Shown one piece after another: positions 43,203 to 51,800 of a DNA stretch of 64,000 bases. The notes below the pieces were generated by a model that saw only the letters and a list, made by a program, of their open reading frames with translations, was not told where the DNA came from and did not search any database. The position numbers and the translations under genes were made by a program. The first letter of the stretch is position 1. Each line of letters begins with the position of its first letter. The stretch spans positions 1 to 64,000 of the forward strand of contig NZ_WHOD01000071.1 in NCBI RefSeq assembly GCF_013141765.1, in the 5' to 3' direction. This DNA is from Paenibacillus foliorum. Its GTDB lineage: Bacteria > Bacillota > Bacilli > Paenibacillales > NBRC-103111.

Positions 43203-43451
43203 TTAGCCAGTGGAGCTATCTCCTAAATAGCGAATGTTCGTTTTTCGAACATCATCTTCAAAAAAAAGTTCATCGGTATCTCTATCAAGAATACATGCTA
43301 ATTTCTGAGCAACTTTCAATGATGGATCATGTTCGCCTCTTTCAATATTTGCCAGGTACGCACGAGTAATCCCAGCAGAAAATGCAAGTTTCTCTTGTGT
43401 AAAACCTTTAACTTTTCTAGCTTGAATAAGTGCTGATCTTTTTTGATTCAT
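43203..43451 (-). CDS. Cro-like XRE repressor
   Basis: An 82-residue helix-turn-helix protein (LIQARKVKGFTQEKLAFSAG, ITRAYLANIERGEHDPSL). It is the first gene of the leftward lytic operon, divergent from the CI-like gene, and is driven by a consensus promoter at 43499-43527. An operator-like palindrome lies inside its 3' end at 43234-43252. Confidence 0.85.
   Translation of the reverse strand: MNQKRSALIQARKVKGFTQEKLAFSAGITRAYLANIERGEHDPSLKVAQKLACILDRDTDELFFEDDVRKTNIRYLGDSSTG
43234..43252. promoter_or_regulatory. Operator-like palindrome inside the cro-like gene
   Basis: ATGTTCG-TTTTT-CGAACAT is a perfect 7-bp inverted repeat with a 5-base centre. It shares GTTCG and CGAAC half-sites with the switch region, so it is a likely extra repressor site about 280 bases from the main operators. 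Confidence 0.6.
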
Positions 43452-43498
43452 TCTTCTTTCACCTTCTTCCTTTACTTGTATTAAGAAGTTATAACCCT

Positions 43499-43527
43499 AT
43501 TATAAGTTCGTATAACGCACATGTCAA
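43499..43527 (-). promoter_or_regulatory. Consensus sigma-A promoter of the lytic operon
   Basis: On the minus strand TTGACA (43527-43522) and TATAAT (43504-43499) are separated by exactly 17 bases. It drives the Cro-like gene. A GTTCG half-site (43506-43510) lies in the spacer, so repressor binding would block RNA polymerase. Confidence 0.88.
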
Positions 43528-43565
43528 CGATTATTGTTCGTTTTATGAACGTTTATTTTACGAAC
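43506..43565. promoter_or_regulatory. Operator cluster between the cI-like and cro-like genes
   Basis: GTTCG (43506-43510), GTTC-N7-GAAC (43536-43550) and a further GAACG/CGAAC pair (43547-43565) are repeated half-sites matching the palindrome at 43234-43252. They cover the lytic promoter spacer and the region just upstream of the CI-like gene. Confidence 0.65.
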
Positions 43566-43606
43566 ATTTTACTATACAATTATATTCATGCAGGAGGTGC
43601 TATTCT

Positions 43607-43975
43607 TTGGAGTTTAAAGACAGGTTAAAACAATTAAGGCAAGAACGTGCCATGACTCAAGAACAACTAGCTCATGCCCTGGACATCCCTCCAGCTACAA
43701 TAAGAAGACTTGAAACTGCTGCAGATTCTCTTCCAAGAAAAGAAAGGTTGCAAAATATTGCTGACTTCTTTTCAGTACAAATAGATTACCTTGTTGGCCG
43801 TACTAATGACCGTATTAGCATCGACAAAAATTACTCAAATATTAACGTAGCTTATTTCGGTGGCGCCAAAGAGGAACTTACTGAAGAAGAAGCAGCGCGG
43901 CTTAAAGAAGAGTTGGAGATGTTTCGGCTGTTGAAAGAAAAGAAGATGAGAGAAAAGGACAATAACAAAGCATAA
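43607..43975 (+). CDS. CI-like XRE repressor
   Basis: A 122-residue lysogeny repressor. The helix-turn-helix is at the N-terminus (FKDRLKQLRQERAMTQEQLA, LDIPPATIRRLETAADSLP), and a short acidic helical C-terminus (ELTEEEAARLKEELEMFRLL) probably mediates dimerisation. There is no LexA-type peptidase domain, so induction may use the ImmA-like peptidase at 60979. TTG 43607 has AGGAGG nine bases upstream. The in-frame extension toward 43430 runs through the operators and is rejected. Confidence 0.85.
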   Translation: MEFKDRLKQLRQERAMTQEQLAHALDIPPATIRRLETAADSLPRKERLQNIADFFSVQIDYLVGRTNDRISIDKNYSNINVAYFGGAKEELTEEEAARLKEELEMFRLLKEKKMREKDNNKA

Positions 43976-43982
43976 AACCAAG

Positions 43983-44010
43983 AACCACTCCTGATCATGG
44001 AGTGGTTTAT
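43983..44010 (+). terminator. Terminator after the CI-like gene
   Basis: AACCACTCC (43983-43991) pairs with GGAGTGGTT (43999-44007), followed by TATTAATA. It ends the short repressor transcript. The right arm overlaps the start of the RHS remnant. Confidence 0.65.
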
Positions 44011-44122
44011 TAATAAGGATACGTATGAAGGGGATATTGCAAATCCATTGGCATTGAATCTCTATACGTATGTCCATAATATTCCGCTAGAATCAAACCA
44101 CTTGGTACAGCTATTAAAATAA
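43997..44122 (+). pseudogene. RHS/YD-repeat core remnant
   Basis: A 41-codon open stretch containing TYEGDIANPLALNLYTYVHN, which matches the conserved end of RHS-repeat core domains (usually followed by NPLxxxDPSG). Here it diverges to IPLESNHLVQLLK and stops. No ribosome binding site is seen and the ATG lies in the terminator loop. It is probably the broken end of a polymorphic toxin gene, and marks a recombination scar at the edge of the cargo region. Confidence 0.65.
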
Positions 44123-44135
44123 GGAGTAGCCCTAA

Positions 44136-44231
44136 TTGGATAATTATACGCACATTATTGCAAAGATCAATGGGATTATAGGCTACGAAAAAGGTAGTGT
44201 TTTTCGCATAGAAAAGTATGGTATGAAGTAA
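44136..44231 (+). CDS. Very small ORF, possible fragment
   Basis: A 31-residue ORF (LDNYTHIIAKINGIIGYEKG to EKYGMK). TTG 44136 lies nine bases after AAGGAG. Being directly behind an RHS core remnant it could be what is left of an immunity or cargo gene. Weak evidence for expression. Confidence 0.3.
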   Translation: MDNYTHIIAKINGIIGYEKGSVFRIEKYGMK

Positions 44232-44291
44232 TCAATTTTATTTAAATCTACTCTTCATTTCGTACTTTATTAAAATTCCAATATCAGATAC

Positions 44292-45017
44292 CTACACTAT
44301 CAAAATTCCGTTTTCAATTGCCTCAAAAATTTCCTTTTTTGTTTTTAGGGTCATAGTTGATAAAAAAATGCCTTTATTTAAAGGATGCATATTATTTATT
44401 AATGAATTGTAGTTTAGTAAAATAATCCCTAAGATTGAATCAAGAAGTTTTAAATAAAATGAATTAAAATTAGAGGACATCTTATGGTCATATCTCGGTA
44501 GAAGGTTTAATGATGCTATACTTCCCAATTCAACATTCCTAGCACTATGTGCGAACATACACAATTCTTTATATAAAGCGTGTATAGTTGTATAATAATT
44601 CTTTCCAATGCCATTTAAAAAAAACGAATGCTGACTTGCAATTTCAAATATTTTGTAAACACTTTTCTCGTCGTAAATCCCTGCGTTATCATTTCCTAGA
44701 ATAGCCTTAAGAAAGGTTTCTATTGCGCTTCTCAATGTGAGATTTGCAGTTTTATAGGAACCTACTGACCAACAAAAAATCGATTGCATAAGATCTGATG
44801 CAGTTTCTTTATAGTAGGTAATACTAAGCTCAGTAACTAAGCTAATTTCTTTGTACTGTTGTTCTAGCTCAGCTAGAAATAACAAATAACCGTACGATTT
44901 TTTATGCATAGATTTAAGATAGTTTAAATATTGCGGATTTGAGATAGACTCACTAAGATCAAAATCCTTTAAGTAAGTAGTAAGCACAGCAGCATCTTGA
45001 GATATCTCTCTACTCAT
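44292..45017 (-). CDS. Unknown helical protein of the ParA operon
   Basis: A 241-residue, mostly helical protein starting MSREISQDAAVLTTY. ATG 45017 with GGAGAG upstream overlaps the preceding gene by eight bases. Segments such as SYKTANLTLRSAIETFLKAI and YKELCMFAHSARNVE recall HEPN/DUF5677-type helical bundles, but I cannot confirm a family. It is the third gene of a ParA-led operon. Confidence 0.6.
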   Translation of the reverse strand: MSREISQDAAVLTTYLKDFDLSESISNPQYLNYLKSMHKKSYGYLLFLAELEQQYKEISLVTELSITYYKETASDLMQSIFCWSVGSYKTANLTLRSAIETFLKAILGNDNAGIYDEKSVYKIFEIASQHSFFLNGIGKNYYTTIHALYKELCMFAHSARNVELGSIASLNLLPRYDHKMSSNFNSFYLKLLDSILGIILLNYNSLINNMHPLNKGIFLSTMTLKTKKEIFEAIENGILIV

Positions 45018-45525
45018 TTTTTCTCTCCGTAAGTTTTTGGATAGTTTCATTCCACGAGAAGTTATTATTTGTTCTATCCTCTTTAATTTTTCTCAATTGC
45101 TCCTCATTTGAGGTAACTTTTGTTAATACATTCACCAAATTTTCTAACTCACTATCGGATAAAGTATCAGTTTCACAAACTATTAAACCTATCAGCTCAT
45201 ATCTAGACCTCTTACCTTGTCTAGGCATTTTTATTCCGAGAACATCTTCTGCAAATTCAATTATCGATAAGTTAGTAGAGAACAACACTTCATCCTTAAA
45301 AAGTCGAGGTAAAACCCCAATCAAGAAGTGAATGTTTGGGTTCGGTGATTTAAATTCTTCAGCTACTGTTAAACTTTGACTGTTCTTTAAAAGATCTCTC
45401 ATTAGTTGAGGAGTATCTTTTAATTTTGAAATTTTTTTGGAATCAATTAACCAAATTAACTCTTCTATAAATTCTATCGATTTATAGATTTCATCTTTCT
45501 TCTTATTATTTAATAGAATATTCAT
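45010..45525 (-). CDS. Unknown protein of the ParA operon
   Basis: A 171-residue protein (MNILLNNKKKDEIYKSIEFI to LTERKNE). ATG 45525 lies just beyond the ParA stop, with AAAGGATTGG upstream, so translation is coupled. Helical, with LPRLFKDEVLF and IEFAEDVLGI. No helix-turn-helix typical of ParB is visible. Unrecognised. Confidence 0.6.
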   Translation of the reverse strand: MNILLNNKKKDEIYKSIEFIEELIWLIDSKKISKLKDTPQLMRDLLKNSQSLTVAEEFKSPNPNIHFLIGVLPRLFKDEVLFSTNLSIIEFAEDVLGIKMPRQGKRSRYELIGLIVCETDTLSDSELENLVNVLTKVTSNEEQLRKIKEDRTNNNFSWNETIQKLTERKNE

Positions 45526-45526
45526 A

Positions 45527-46354
45527 TCAGCCAATCCTTTCGATGAGCTCCTTGACAATCCCCACTAAGTTACTTTTTAATAAAGAATCATCAATATCTA
45601 AAATAAATTCTTGTTTTAATTGTCTTCTAGCAACTTCTACTCTTTTCGGTAAAGATTTTATAAATATTTTATCTTTCCAAACCTCACTTCGCGCCAAATT
45701 CCTTCTTGCATCCCTAAAAACATATGTATTTTCCTCTGCAACAGTAAGAACGACTCCAGCACAAGCGATTTTATTTCCAAAATTCTCCATTTTCTCAGTG
45801 ACAATCCCATTTAGAAGATCTATTCCAGTTAAGCTTATGGGATCCGGCTTTACTGGTATAAGATAGTATTGCGATGCTAGTAAAGCACTAGTCATCCAAA
45901 CGGATGGCGTTGGTGGTGTATCAATAATAACATATTCATATGAATTACCGAGTGTGGTCAAAAAGTTTTTAATTCTGAATTCCCTACCTTGACCTGGTGC
46001 CATTTCCAATTTGTATAAGTCCAATGCTCCAGGTAGTAATTGAAATCCCCTTCTAGTTTGATAAGGTTTTATCTCATCTAAATTTTTAGGTACTCTTTTA
46101 TTCACACCTTCTGTAAAACTAATTGTAGGCCTGATATTTCTATCAAAAATGTTAAGAACCGTATCTTCTCCATCCTTAAGGTAATTAAAGTATTCGTTAC
46201 CTGACATCAAACATTGAGTAGCATTAAATTGAGGATCTACATCAATTAAGAGCACTTTCTTACCATGCCTTTGATAGAGGCAATCCGCAATATTAACAGC
46301 AAGAGTGGTTTTTGCGACTCCCCCTTTCATGTTAATTAAACTAATAACTTTCAT
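45527..46354 (-). CDS. ParA/Soj-like ATPase
   Basis: A 275-residue deviant-Walker ATPase. KGGVAKTT is Walker A with the signature lysine, LLIDVDPQFNAT is motif A' and YVIIDTPPTPS is Walker B. ParA proteins position plasmids or other cargo on the nucleoid. The following genes are not recognisable ParB proteins. A 31-bp repeated element (46386-46416) lies just upstream and may be its promoter. Confidence 0.88.
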   Translation of the reverse strand: MKVISLINMKGGVAKTTLAVNIADCLYQRHGKKVLLIDVDPQFNATQCLMSGNEYFNYLKDGEDTVLNIFDRNIRPTISFTEGVNKRVPKNLDEIKPYQTRRGFQLLPGALDLYKLEMAPGQGREFRIKNFLTTLGNSYEYVIIDTPPTPSVWMTSALLASQYYLIPVKPDPISLTGIDLLNGIVTEKMENFGNKIACAGVVLTVAEENTYVFRDARRNLARSEVWKDKIFIKSLPKRVEVARRQLKQEFILDIDDSLLKSNLVGIVKELIERIG

Positions 46355-46385
46355 ATATTAACCCCCTAATAGTAATACTGTTTAT

Positions 46386-46416
46386 AAAATAGCAAATTTC
46401 GCCAAATAAGTATATC
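46386..46416 (-). repeat. 31-bp shared intergenic element, copy A
   Basis: One of three near-identical copies (others at 47319-47349 and 58274-58304, 28 of 31 bases identical to copy B). On the minus strand it contains TATACTT, TTTGGCGAAATTTG and an extended -10 (TGCTATTTT). The -10 would place transcription start about 24 bases before the ParA gene. Confidence 0.7.
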
Positions 46417-46440
46417 TTTTTTTAGGTAAAAAGGACTAAA

Positions 46441-46463
46441 TACGACACCTTGAGAGTGTCGTA
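46441..46463 (-). terminator. Hairpin after the 79-residue gene
   Basis: TACGACAC (46441-46448) pairs perfectly with GTGTCGTA (46456-46463). On the minus strand TTTAGTCCTTTTT follows. Probably a weak terminator for the gene ending at 46474. Confidence 0.5.
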
Positions 46464-46473
46464 TGATATATTA

Positions 46474-46713
46474 CTATTTTTTTTCTTCAAATTTCTTTAA
46501 AATTGCATTGATACTTTCCTTATGCTCCTCATTAGCGAAAACAACATATTCAACAAAACTACTACTCCTATCTGGTTCTGCTTGAATAGTATGGTCACGA
46601 AAGTTCATATTGAAAATATTCTCGAATTTTATTCTTGTAATCTCATCACTGAAAGATATTTCAAAACAATATCTACGATGATAATTACTAAAACCAAGGT
46701 AATTTATTTTCAT
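46474..46713 (-). CDS. Small hypothetical protein
   Basis: A 79-residue protein (MKINYLGFSNYHRRY to LKKFEEKK). GGGGGG precedes the ATG. Unrecognised. It follows the BglII-like nuclease gene in the same direction and could be its partner, such as an accessory or control protein. Confidence 0.6.
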   Translation of the reverse strand: MKINYLGFSNYHRRYCFEISFSDEITRIKFENIFNMNFRDHTIQAEPDRSSSFVEYVVFANEEHKESINAILKKFEEKK

Positions 46714-46772
46714 TACGCCCCCCTCTTCTCCCTCTTGGAATCACTTGCACCCACAGATTGCTATAAATTTAA

Positions 46773-47291
46773 CTAAAAATCTATACCTATAACATAAATA
46801 GGAATCTGAATTGCGCTCTTGAAATGTGGCAAATAATTAACCACTTTCTCAAATGAGAGTGAGCCTTCCCAGTTTTGATTATATATTTTTTTCATTTGTT
46901 TTTGAAAATTCTTCGTAGTAACTATGTATATCCCAACATCGATCTTATCCAGGCCCGAGTATGATCCAACCTGGAACTTTAATAAATCAATTCCTATGAA
47001 CGAGGCGTGACCAAAAGCGACCTCAATCCCGACTCGGCTCTTAAGAAAGTCCATTTTTGCCGAGGGATCCACTGCTTCATCGAAAAGATATGGCTGCGAT
47101 TCCCAACCTTTTGACACAAACTTATCATTTAGAATCCTATTGAAGTTTGGCCGCGAAAGTTCGGCGACATTAATATCTTTACTTAACAAAATGTCTTCGA
47201 CTTCTTGTTTAAGTGAAAGATTACTATTTAAAATGTGTTCGGCAAATCTATAAGAGAATTTATTTAATCTAATTGTCATCAGTTGATTCAT
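46773..47291 (-). CDS. BglII/BstYI-like restriction endonuclease
   Basis: A 172-residue protein. KGWE near 75, then DFLKSRVGIEVAFG, SFIGIDLLKFQ, DKIDVGIYIV and IPIYVIGIDF follow the order of BstYI (KGWKE, DFVKDRVAIEVQFG, SFVAYDL, DKIDVGVEIL, PLVLIGI), as I recall it. The catalytic Asp and Glu are kept, but the third residue of the ExQ motif is alanine. No methyltransferase is adjacent. A copy of the 31-bp element precedes it. Confidence 0.75.
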   Translation of the reverse strand: MNQLMTIRLNKFSYRFAEHILNSNLSLKQEVEDILLSKDINVAELSRPNFNRILNDKFVSKGWESQPYLFDEAVDPSAKMDFLKSRVGIEVAFGHASFIGIDLLKFQVGSYSGLDKIDVGIYIVTTKNFQKQMKKIYNQNWEGSLSFEKVVNYLPHFKSAIQIPIYVIGIDF

Positions 47292-47318
47292 CCTTTGTTA
47301 TCTATCCTACTTCCTATT

Positions 47319-47349
47319 AAAATAACAAATTTAGCCAAAAAAGTATATC
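47319..47349. repeat. 31-bp shared intergenic element, copy B
   Basis: Differs from copy A at three positions and from copy C at three. It lies between divergent genes: on the minus strand the TGTTATTTT extended -10 sits about 28 bases before the nuclease gene, and on the plus strand the copy ends 80 bases before the gene at 47429. Confidence 0.72.
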
Positions 47350-47364
47350 TTTTTTGAAAGCAGA

Positions 47365-47373
47365 TGGTATAAT
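47365..47373 (+). promoter_or_regulatory. Extended -10 promoter
   Basis: TGGTATAAT matches an extended -10 and lies about 55 bases upstream of the gene at 47429. There is no good -35, and the upstream position is occupied by copy B of the 31-bp element, so regulation through that element is plausible. Confidence 0.5.
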
Positions 47374-47428
47374 ATACCTGGTTCTTCTCACCTAATTTAA
47401 GGATCTCATCATAATATAGGAGAATATA

Positions 47429-48640
47429 ATGGACAAGAGTGCATTAAACTTATTTAAATACCTAATCAGTAAAATACTTAATAATGATTTTGATCCAGAT
47501 AACCTTAATACCTTTGTGTCTTACAAAGATGTTCATACCAAATTAGGTCTTCAGAGAATTTCAGGTACATATGGTCGCAGTCTTGAATTACAAGGTCTGG
47601 GCTCTTTAGCAAGTTGGTTGAAAAGCGAACAATTGCCAGCAATCACAGGACTTATTATAACGGAGGCGAAAAAACAACCTGCTGATGGTTTTTTTAAGTT
47701 GTATGGGAAAGATTCTAGGGAATCTAGAGACTGGTGGAAGGAAGAAATTGAAAAAGTTTTACATTATGATTGGGTTAATGCTCTTTTAAAAATAATTAAT
47801 AAAAACGAGGATAATACATTTATGCCGACTACAGAAATAATTGGGTTGGCCGATCTAGACTTCGAGTTCAAACTTAATCTCTCCTTTCAGACTGTCTTTG
47901 ATATGGGGCATGTACTTACAAATATTCAAGCATTGTTTTCAGGATTTTTTTATAGTATTGAACCTACTGAACTTGAGTATGAATGGTTAGAAGAAAACGA
48001 TATACATGAGTTAAATCTCCCTTCTGAATTTATAAAAACGATAAATACAATTCCTAATATAGATGATTCAATAAAAGATAAAATTTTAACAGACATATCA
48101 AAGTTATTACCTGTAAAAAAAAAGATGGCTTCATTACAAACATACTCAACAAGATCTCAAAAAATCTCCTCACAGTATAAAAACAAATTAAGATTACGGA
48201 GCTTTAAACAAGGGAGTCTACTACTAGAAATAACATCCTCAGTCTTAGGCGGTCTTCTACTGAAGTTCTTAGAAAAATTGTTATTTAAAGAAGAACAGTC
48301 TAATACCCAGGTTATTAATATCAACATAGAGAATAGTTGTATCATAATTAATAAGCATGGTGAATCAAAATTAATAAAATCCAGTGAATACAAAGATTAC
48401 TTCTTCAATGATAATAAGGAAATATCACATGCTGTTACATCTGAGAATTTTATTAATAAAATTCTGGATCAAGTTACTTATGATAGTATGGATATCGAAA
48501 GCAGTGTTAAATCTCTTTTTGAGGTCTTAGAAAAAGAAAGAGTTATAAGTAAATATACAAGCTACGACAAAAGAGCTACAAAAACGGTAGTTAGGGATAT
48601 TAGTAAATTAAAAGGTGCACTTTTTAATGTCCAATGTTAA
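47429..48640 (+). CDS. Unrecognised accessory protein, candidate defence gene
   Basis: A 403-residue protein. The N-terminal 130 residues (YKDVHTKLGLQRISGTYGRS, LGSLASWLKSEQLPAITGLI, PADGFFKLY) match a domain I associate with accessory and restriction-like genes of mobile elements. A helical middle is followed by a hydrophobic segment (SVLGGLLLKFLEKLLF, about 285-300). The C-terminal 110 residues begin with beta strands (VININIENSCIIIN). Its first residues and GTYGRSLELQGL suggest a conserved ligand or DNA site. Function unknown. It sits between a nuclease and a type I restriction system. Confidence 0.65.
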   Translation: MDKSALNLFKYLISKILNNDFDPDNLNTFVSYKDVHTKLGLQRISGTYGRSLELQGLGSLASWLKSEQLPAITGLIITEAKKQPADGFFKLYGKDSRESRDWWKEEIEKVLHYDWVNALLKIINKNEDNTFMPTTEIIGLADLDFEFKLNLSFQTVFDMGHVLTNIQALFSGFFYSIEPTELEYEWLEENDIHELNLPSEFIKTINTIPNIDDSIKDKILTDISKLLPVKKKMASLQTYSTRSQKISSQYKNKLRLRSFKQGSLLLEITSSVLGGLLLKFLEKLLFKEEQSNTQVININIENSCIIINKHGESKLIKSSEYKDYFFNDNKEISHAVTSENFINKILDQVTYDSMDIESSVKSLFEVLEKERVISKYTSYDKRATKTVVRDISKLKGALFNVQC

Positions 48641-48765
48641 AATCGTTTTATTATCCTTCCAAAATCTATGAGCTATGAGTTGACTAATTACATACCAATC
48701 CTCATTTAGCTCACTAACAATAACTCACGTTTCAACTCAATAATTATTATCTAAGAAAGAAATAA

Positions 48766-48792
48766 AACGACACCCTTGTTCAAGGTGTCGTT
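48766..48792 (-). terminator. Terminator of the type I restriction operon
   Basis: AACGACACCC-TTG (from 48766) pairs with CAAGGTGTCGTT (to 48792). On the minus strand TTATTTCTTTC follows. It lies 28 bases after the hsdR stop. The 120 bases to its left hold no gene. Confidence 0.75.
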
Positions 48793-48819
48793 ATGTTATA
48801 ATTAATTATCTTTAGGTCT

Positions 48820-51800
48820 TTACTTTGTATCAGCACGCTTTTGCAGTGCCTCGTAAAGACCTGCTGGCCCGAGCAGGATATCCTTCAGGTTGTGACGAAC
48901 TTTTTCTGAATCCAGTGCTTGCTTGCTCATGACGCTATGGGCGGTAAAGGCGTCCATTATTGCATTCAACAGCTCACTGGATAAGTCAGGGGAATTAGCG
49001 AACTGCTCCTTAGTGTTGTTCGCTGCTTGCTGAACTAGGATGTCTGACTCGAGCAACTTGCCCTTAAGGACTTGGTTAACATAAACCAACTTATCATCAT
49101 CAGTCAACTCACCCTCGAATAGATCGTTTACCTTCGCGATAATCTCAGCTAGAAGTGCTTTCTCCATCTCATGAACCTCGCCAGTTCCGGGATCGGTGAG
49201 AGGCTTTAGCTTCTCTCCCTCTCCTTCACCGAGTACCAAGTTGCGCTTGCCCTGGTCTTTTAGCCTGTGGTGAGTAAGCACCACCTTTGAAAGATCCACT
49301 CCATCACGCTCTCGCCCGAACTCTAGTAGCGGTAAAAGTCGTTTGAAAAAGATTGCCCGTTTTTCAATAGCTGTATTACCATAGTCGAAAATCTGAGAGA
49401 GGAATGCATACACTCGCAGAAATGCACCAAGATTCCGCTTAAATAAGATCAGAGCATTAATCTCATTCTGAGCCTCCTGTTCGCCCTTGGTATCTTGCTT
49501 CGACTTCGCTATCAAAAGTAAATTTTTTGCTGCCTTATATCGTTTTAGTAATCGATCAGCTACAGGCTCTAATGCTGCTGATAACTCAGACTGTGATGCT
49601 TTTGGGTTCATCTCAACCAAAACTACGCGTTCTACCTCGTTATCGTCATAATTGCCAGTGGCGTCTAGTTTTGCCCTTAAATCGTATACTAAATGAGGAT
49701 CTGTGACACCAGAAAGTTCCGCTGTGTTGTAATACTGCTTGAAGGCTGCCAAGATCTCTGCAGGATCATTTACGAAGTCAAGAATATAGGTTGTGTCCTT
49801 AGTCCCATGTTCACCCTTATAGGAACGATTCAAACGTGAAAGGGTCTGAACTGCTTGAATGCCTCCCAAACGCTTATCGACATACATACCGCATAGAAGA
49901 GGCTGGTCAAATCCTGTTTGGAACTTATTTGCTACCAAAAGAACTTGGTACTCATCCGTAGCAAATGCATCTCTTATGTCGCGTCCTCGTAGGTTGGGAT
50001 TTAAAACTTTACTACTTTCCGTAAAGGGATCTGGACCAGATTCCTTATCTTTCACCTCGTCAGAAAAGGCTACCAATGTTCCTATTTTATAGCCTTGTGC
50101 TTTGATATACTTTTCTATTGCTAACTGCCATCTGACCGCCTCTACACGACTACCCACAACAACCATAGCTTTCGCTTGACCCTTCAGTAGAGGAGACATG
50201 TTCTCACGGAAGTGTTCCACAACCACCTGTACCTTTTGGGCGATGTTGTACGGATGCAAGCGAACCCAGCGCATAATACCCTTCATGGCTTCGCTACGCT
50301 CTACTTCTTTCTCATCCCATTCTTTCCCATCGTTAGCCAATTTGAAAGCCAAGCTATAAGGCGTGTAGTTTTTCAATACATCTAGGATGAATCCTTCTTC
50401 AATGGCCTGTTGCATTTCGTACACATGAAAGGGGGCTGGTAGGTTCTCTTCACCAGGAGGCAATTCCGGATTGGGACGACAACCGAACAACTCCAGCGTC
50501 TTCGACTTCGGTGTAGCAGTAAAGGCAACAAAGGTGATGCCTGGCACACTTGCACGAGCTGCCATGTGTGCTGCGAGCAAGTCTTCTGTGCTCACTTCCC
50601 CGCCGTCGGTCAATTCTTTTAATTCTTCAGCTGATAGCAATTGCTTAAGCTTTGAAGCTGCTTCCCCAGTCTGTGAACTGTGTGCCTCATCTGCGATGAC
50701 AGCGAATCGCTTTCCTTGAGTTGCTGCGAGCTCTTGTACCGCTTTAAGTGCAAATGGGAATGTCTGTATTGTGCAGACCACGATTTTCTTATCTCCGGAC
50801 AGAGCTTTAGCCAGCTCCCCACTTTTACTTTGCGACTTTCCAGTGATAGTTGACACCACACCGGTGGTTCGTTCAAATCCAAAAATGGCCTCTTGTAACT
50901 GCAAATCAAGGACGTTCCGATCACTAACCACAAGAACGGAATCAAATATCTTCTTATGTTCCGTATCATGCAGATCCGCAAGAAAATGTGCCGTCCAAGC
51001 AATCGAATTGGTCTTACCAGAACCGGCCGAATGCTGGATCAGATATTTCTTCCCTGGTCCAGTTTGGAGGACATCGGCTACTAATTTGCGTGTAGCGTCT
51101 AATTGGTGGTAGCGTGGGAAGATCGTGGAAATAATTTGTTTCTTGCTATCACGCTTAGTTACTAAGTAACGACCGAGTATTTCCAGCCAGCTCTCACGTT
51201 CCCATATATGCTCCCATAGGTAGGAAGTCCGATGACCAAATTCATTCACAGGGTTACCCGCGGCACCATCATTGCCCTTATTAAATGGGAGAAAACTAGT
51301 AGCAACTCCTTGGAGCTTTGTGGTCATGCATGCTTCACTATTGCTTACTGCAAAATGAACCAGAGCTCCTCCTGGAAAGTTTAATAGAGGCTCCGCTGGT
51401 TTCCCTTTTGGACGAGGATCACGATCAAATCGATACTGATCAACCGCGTCTTCCACGGACTGAGTAAAGTCACTTTTTAGTTCTACTGTAGCTACTGGGA
51501 TACCATTAAGGAACAGTACAAGATCGATCGCATTCTCATTATGTAGGGAATACCGCACTTGCCTTACGACACGTAGTCTATTGGCCGCATATTTTTCCTG
51601 AAGGTTGGGGTTCATGGCAAGTGCTGGTTTAAACTGGGTCAGCTGCAGTGGCTGTCGCAATCCCAGCATCTCCACGCCATGACGTAGCACATCAAGCGTG
51701 CCACGATCATCTATCTGCTTGCGCAAGCGTTCCAGAAGCATGGCCTTCATAGAAACACCATGGCTTTTAGCAAGAGATTCCCAAGCTTTAGGTTGGGTTT

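Noticed and set aside
43234..43252. LexA/SOS box
   Set aside because: Bacillus SOS boxes are CGAAC-N4-GTTCG. Here the half-sites are in the opposite order (GTTCG first), matching the phage operator set instead.
43430..43606. N-terminal extension of the CI-like gene
   Set aside because: It runs through the operators and the opposing promoter, and the ribosome binding site at 43592-43597 sets TTG 43607 as the start.
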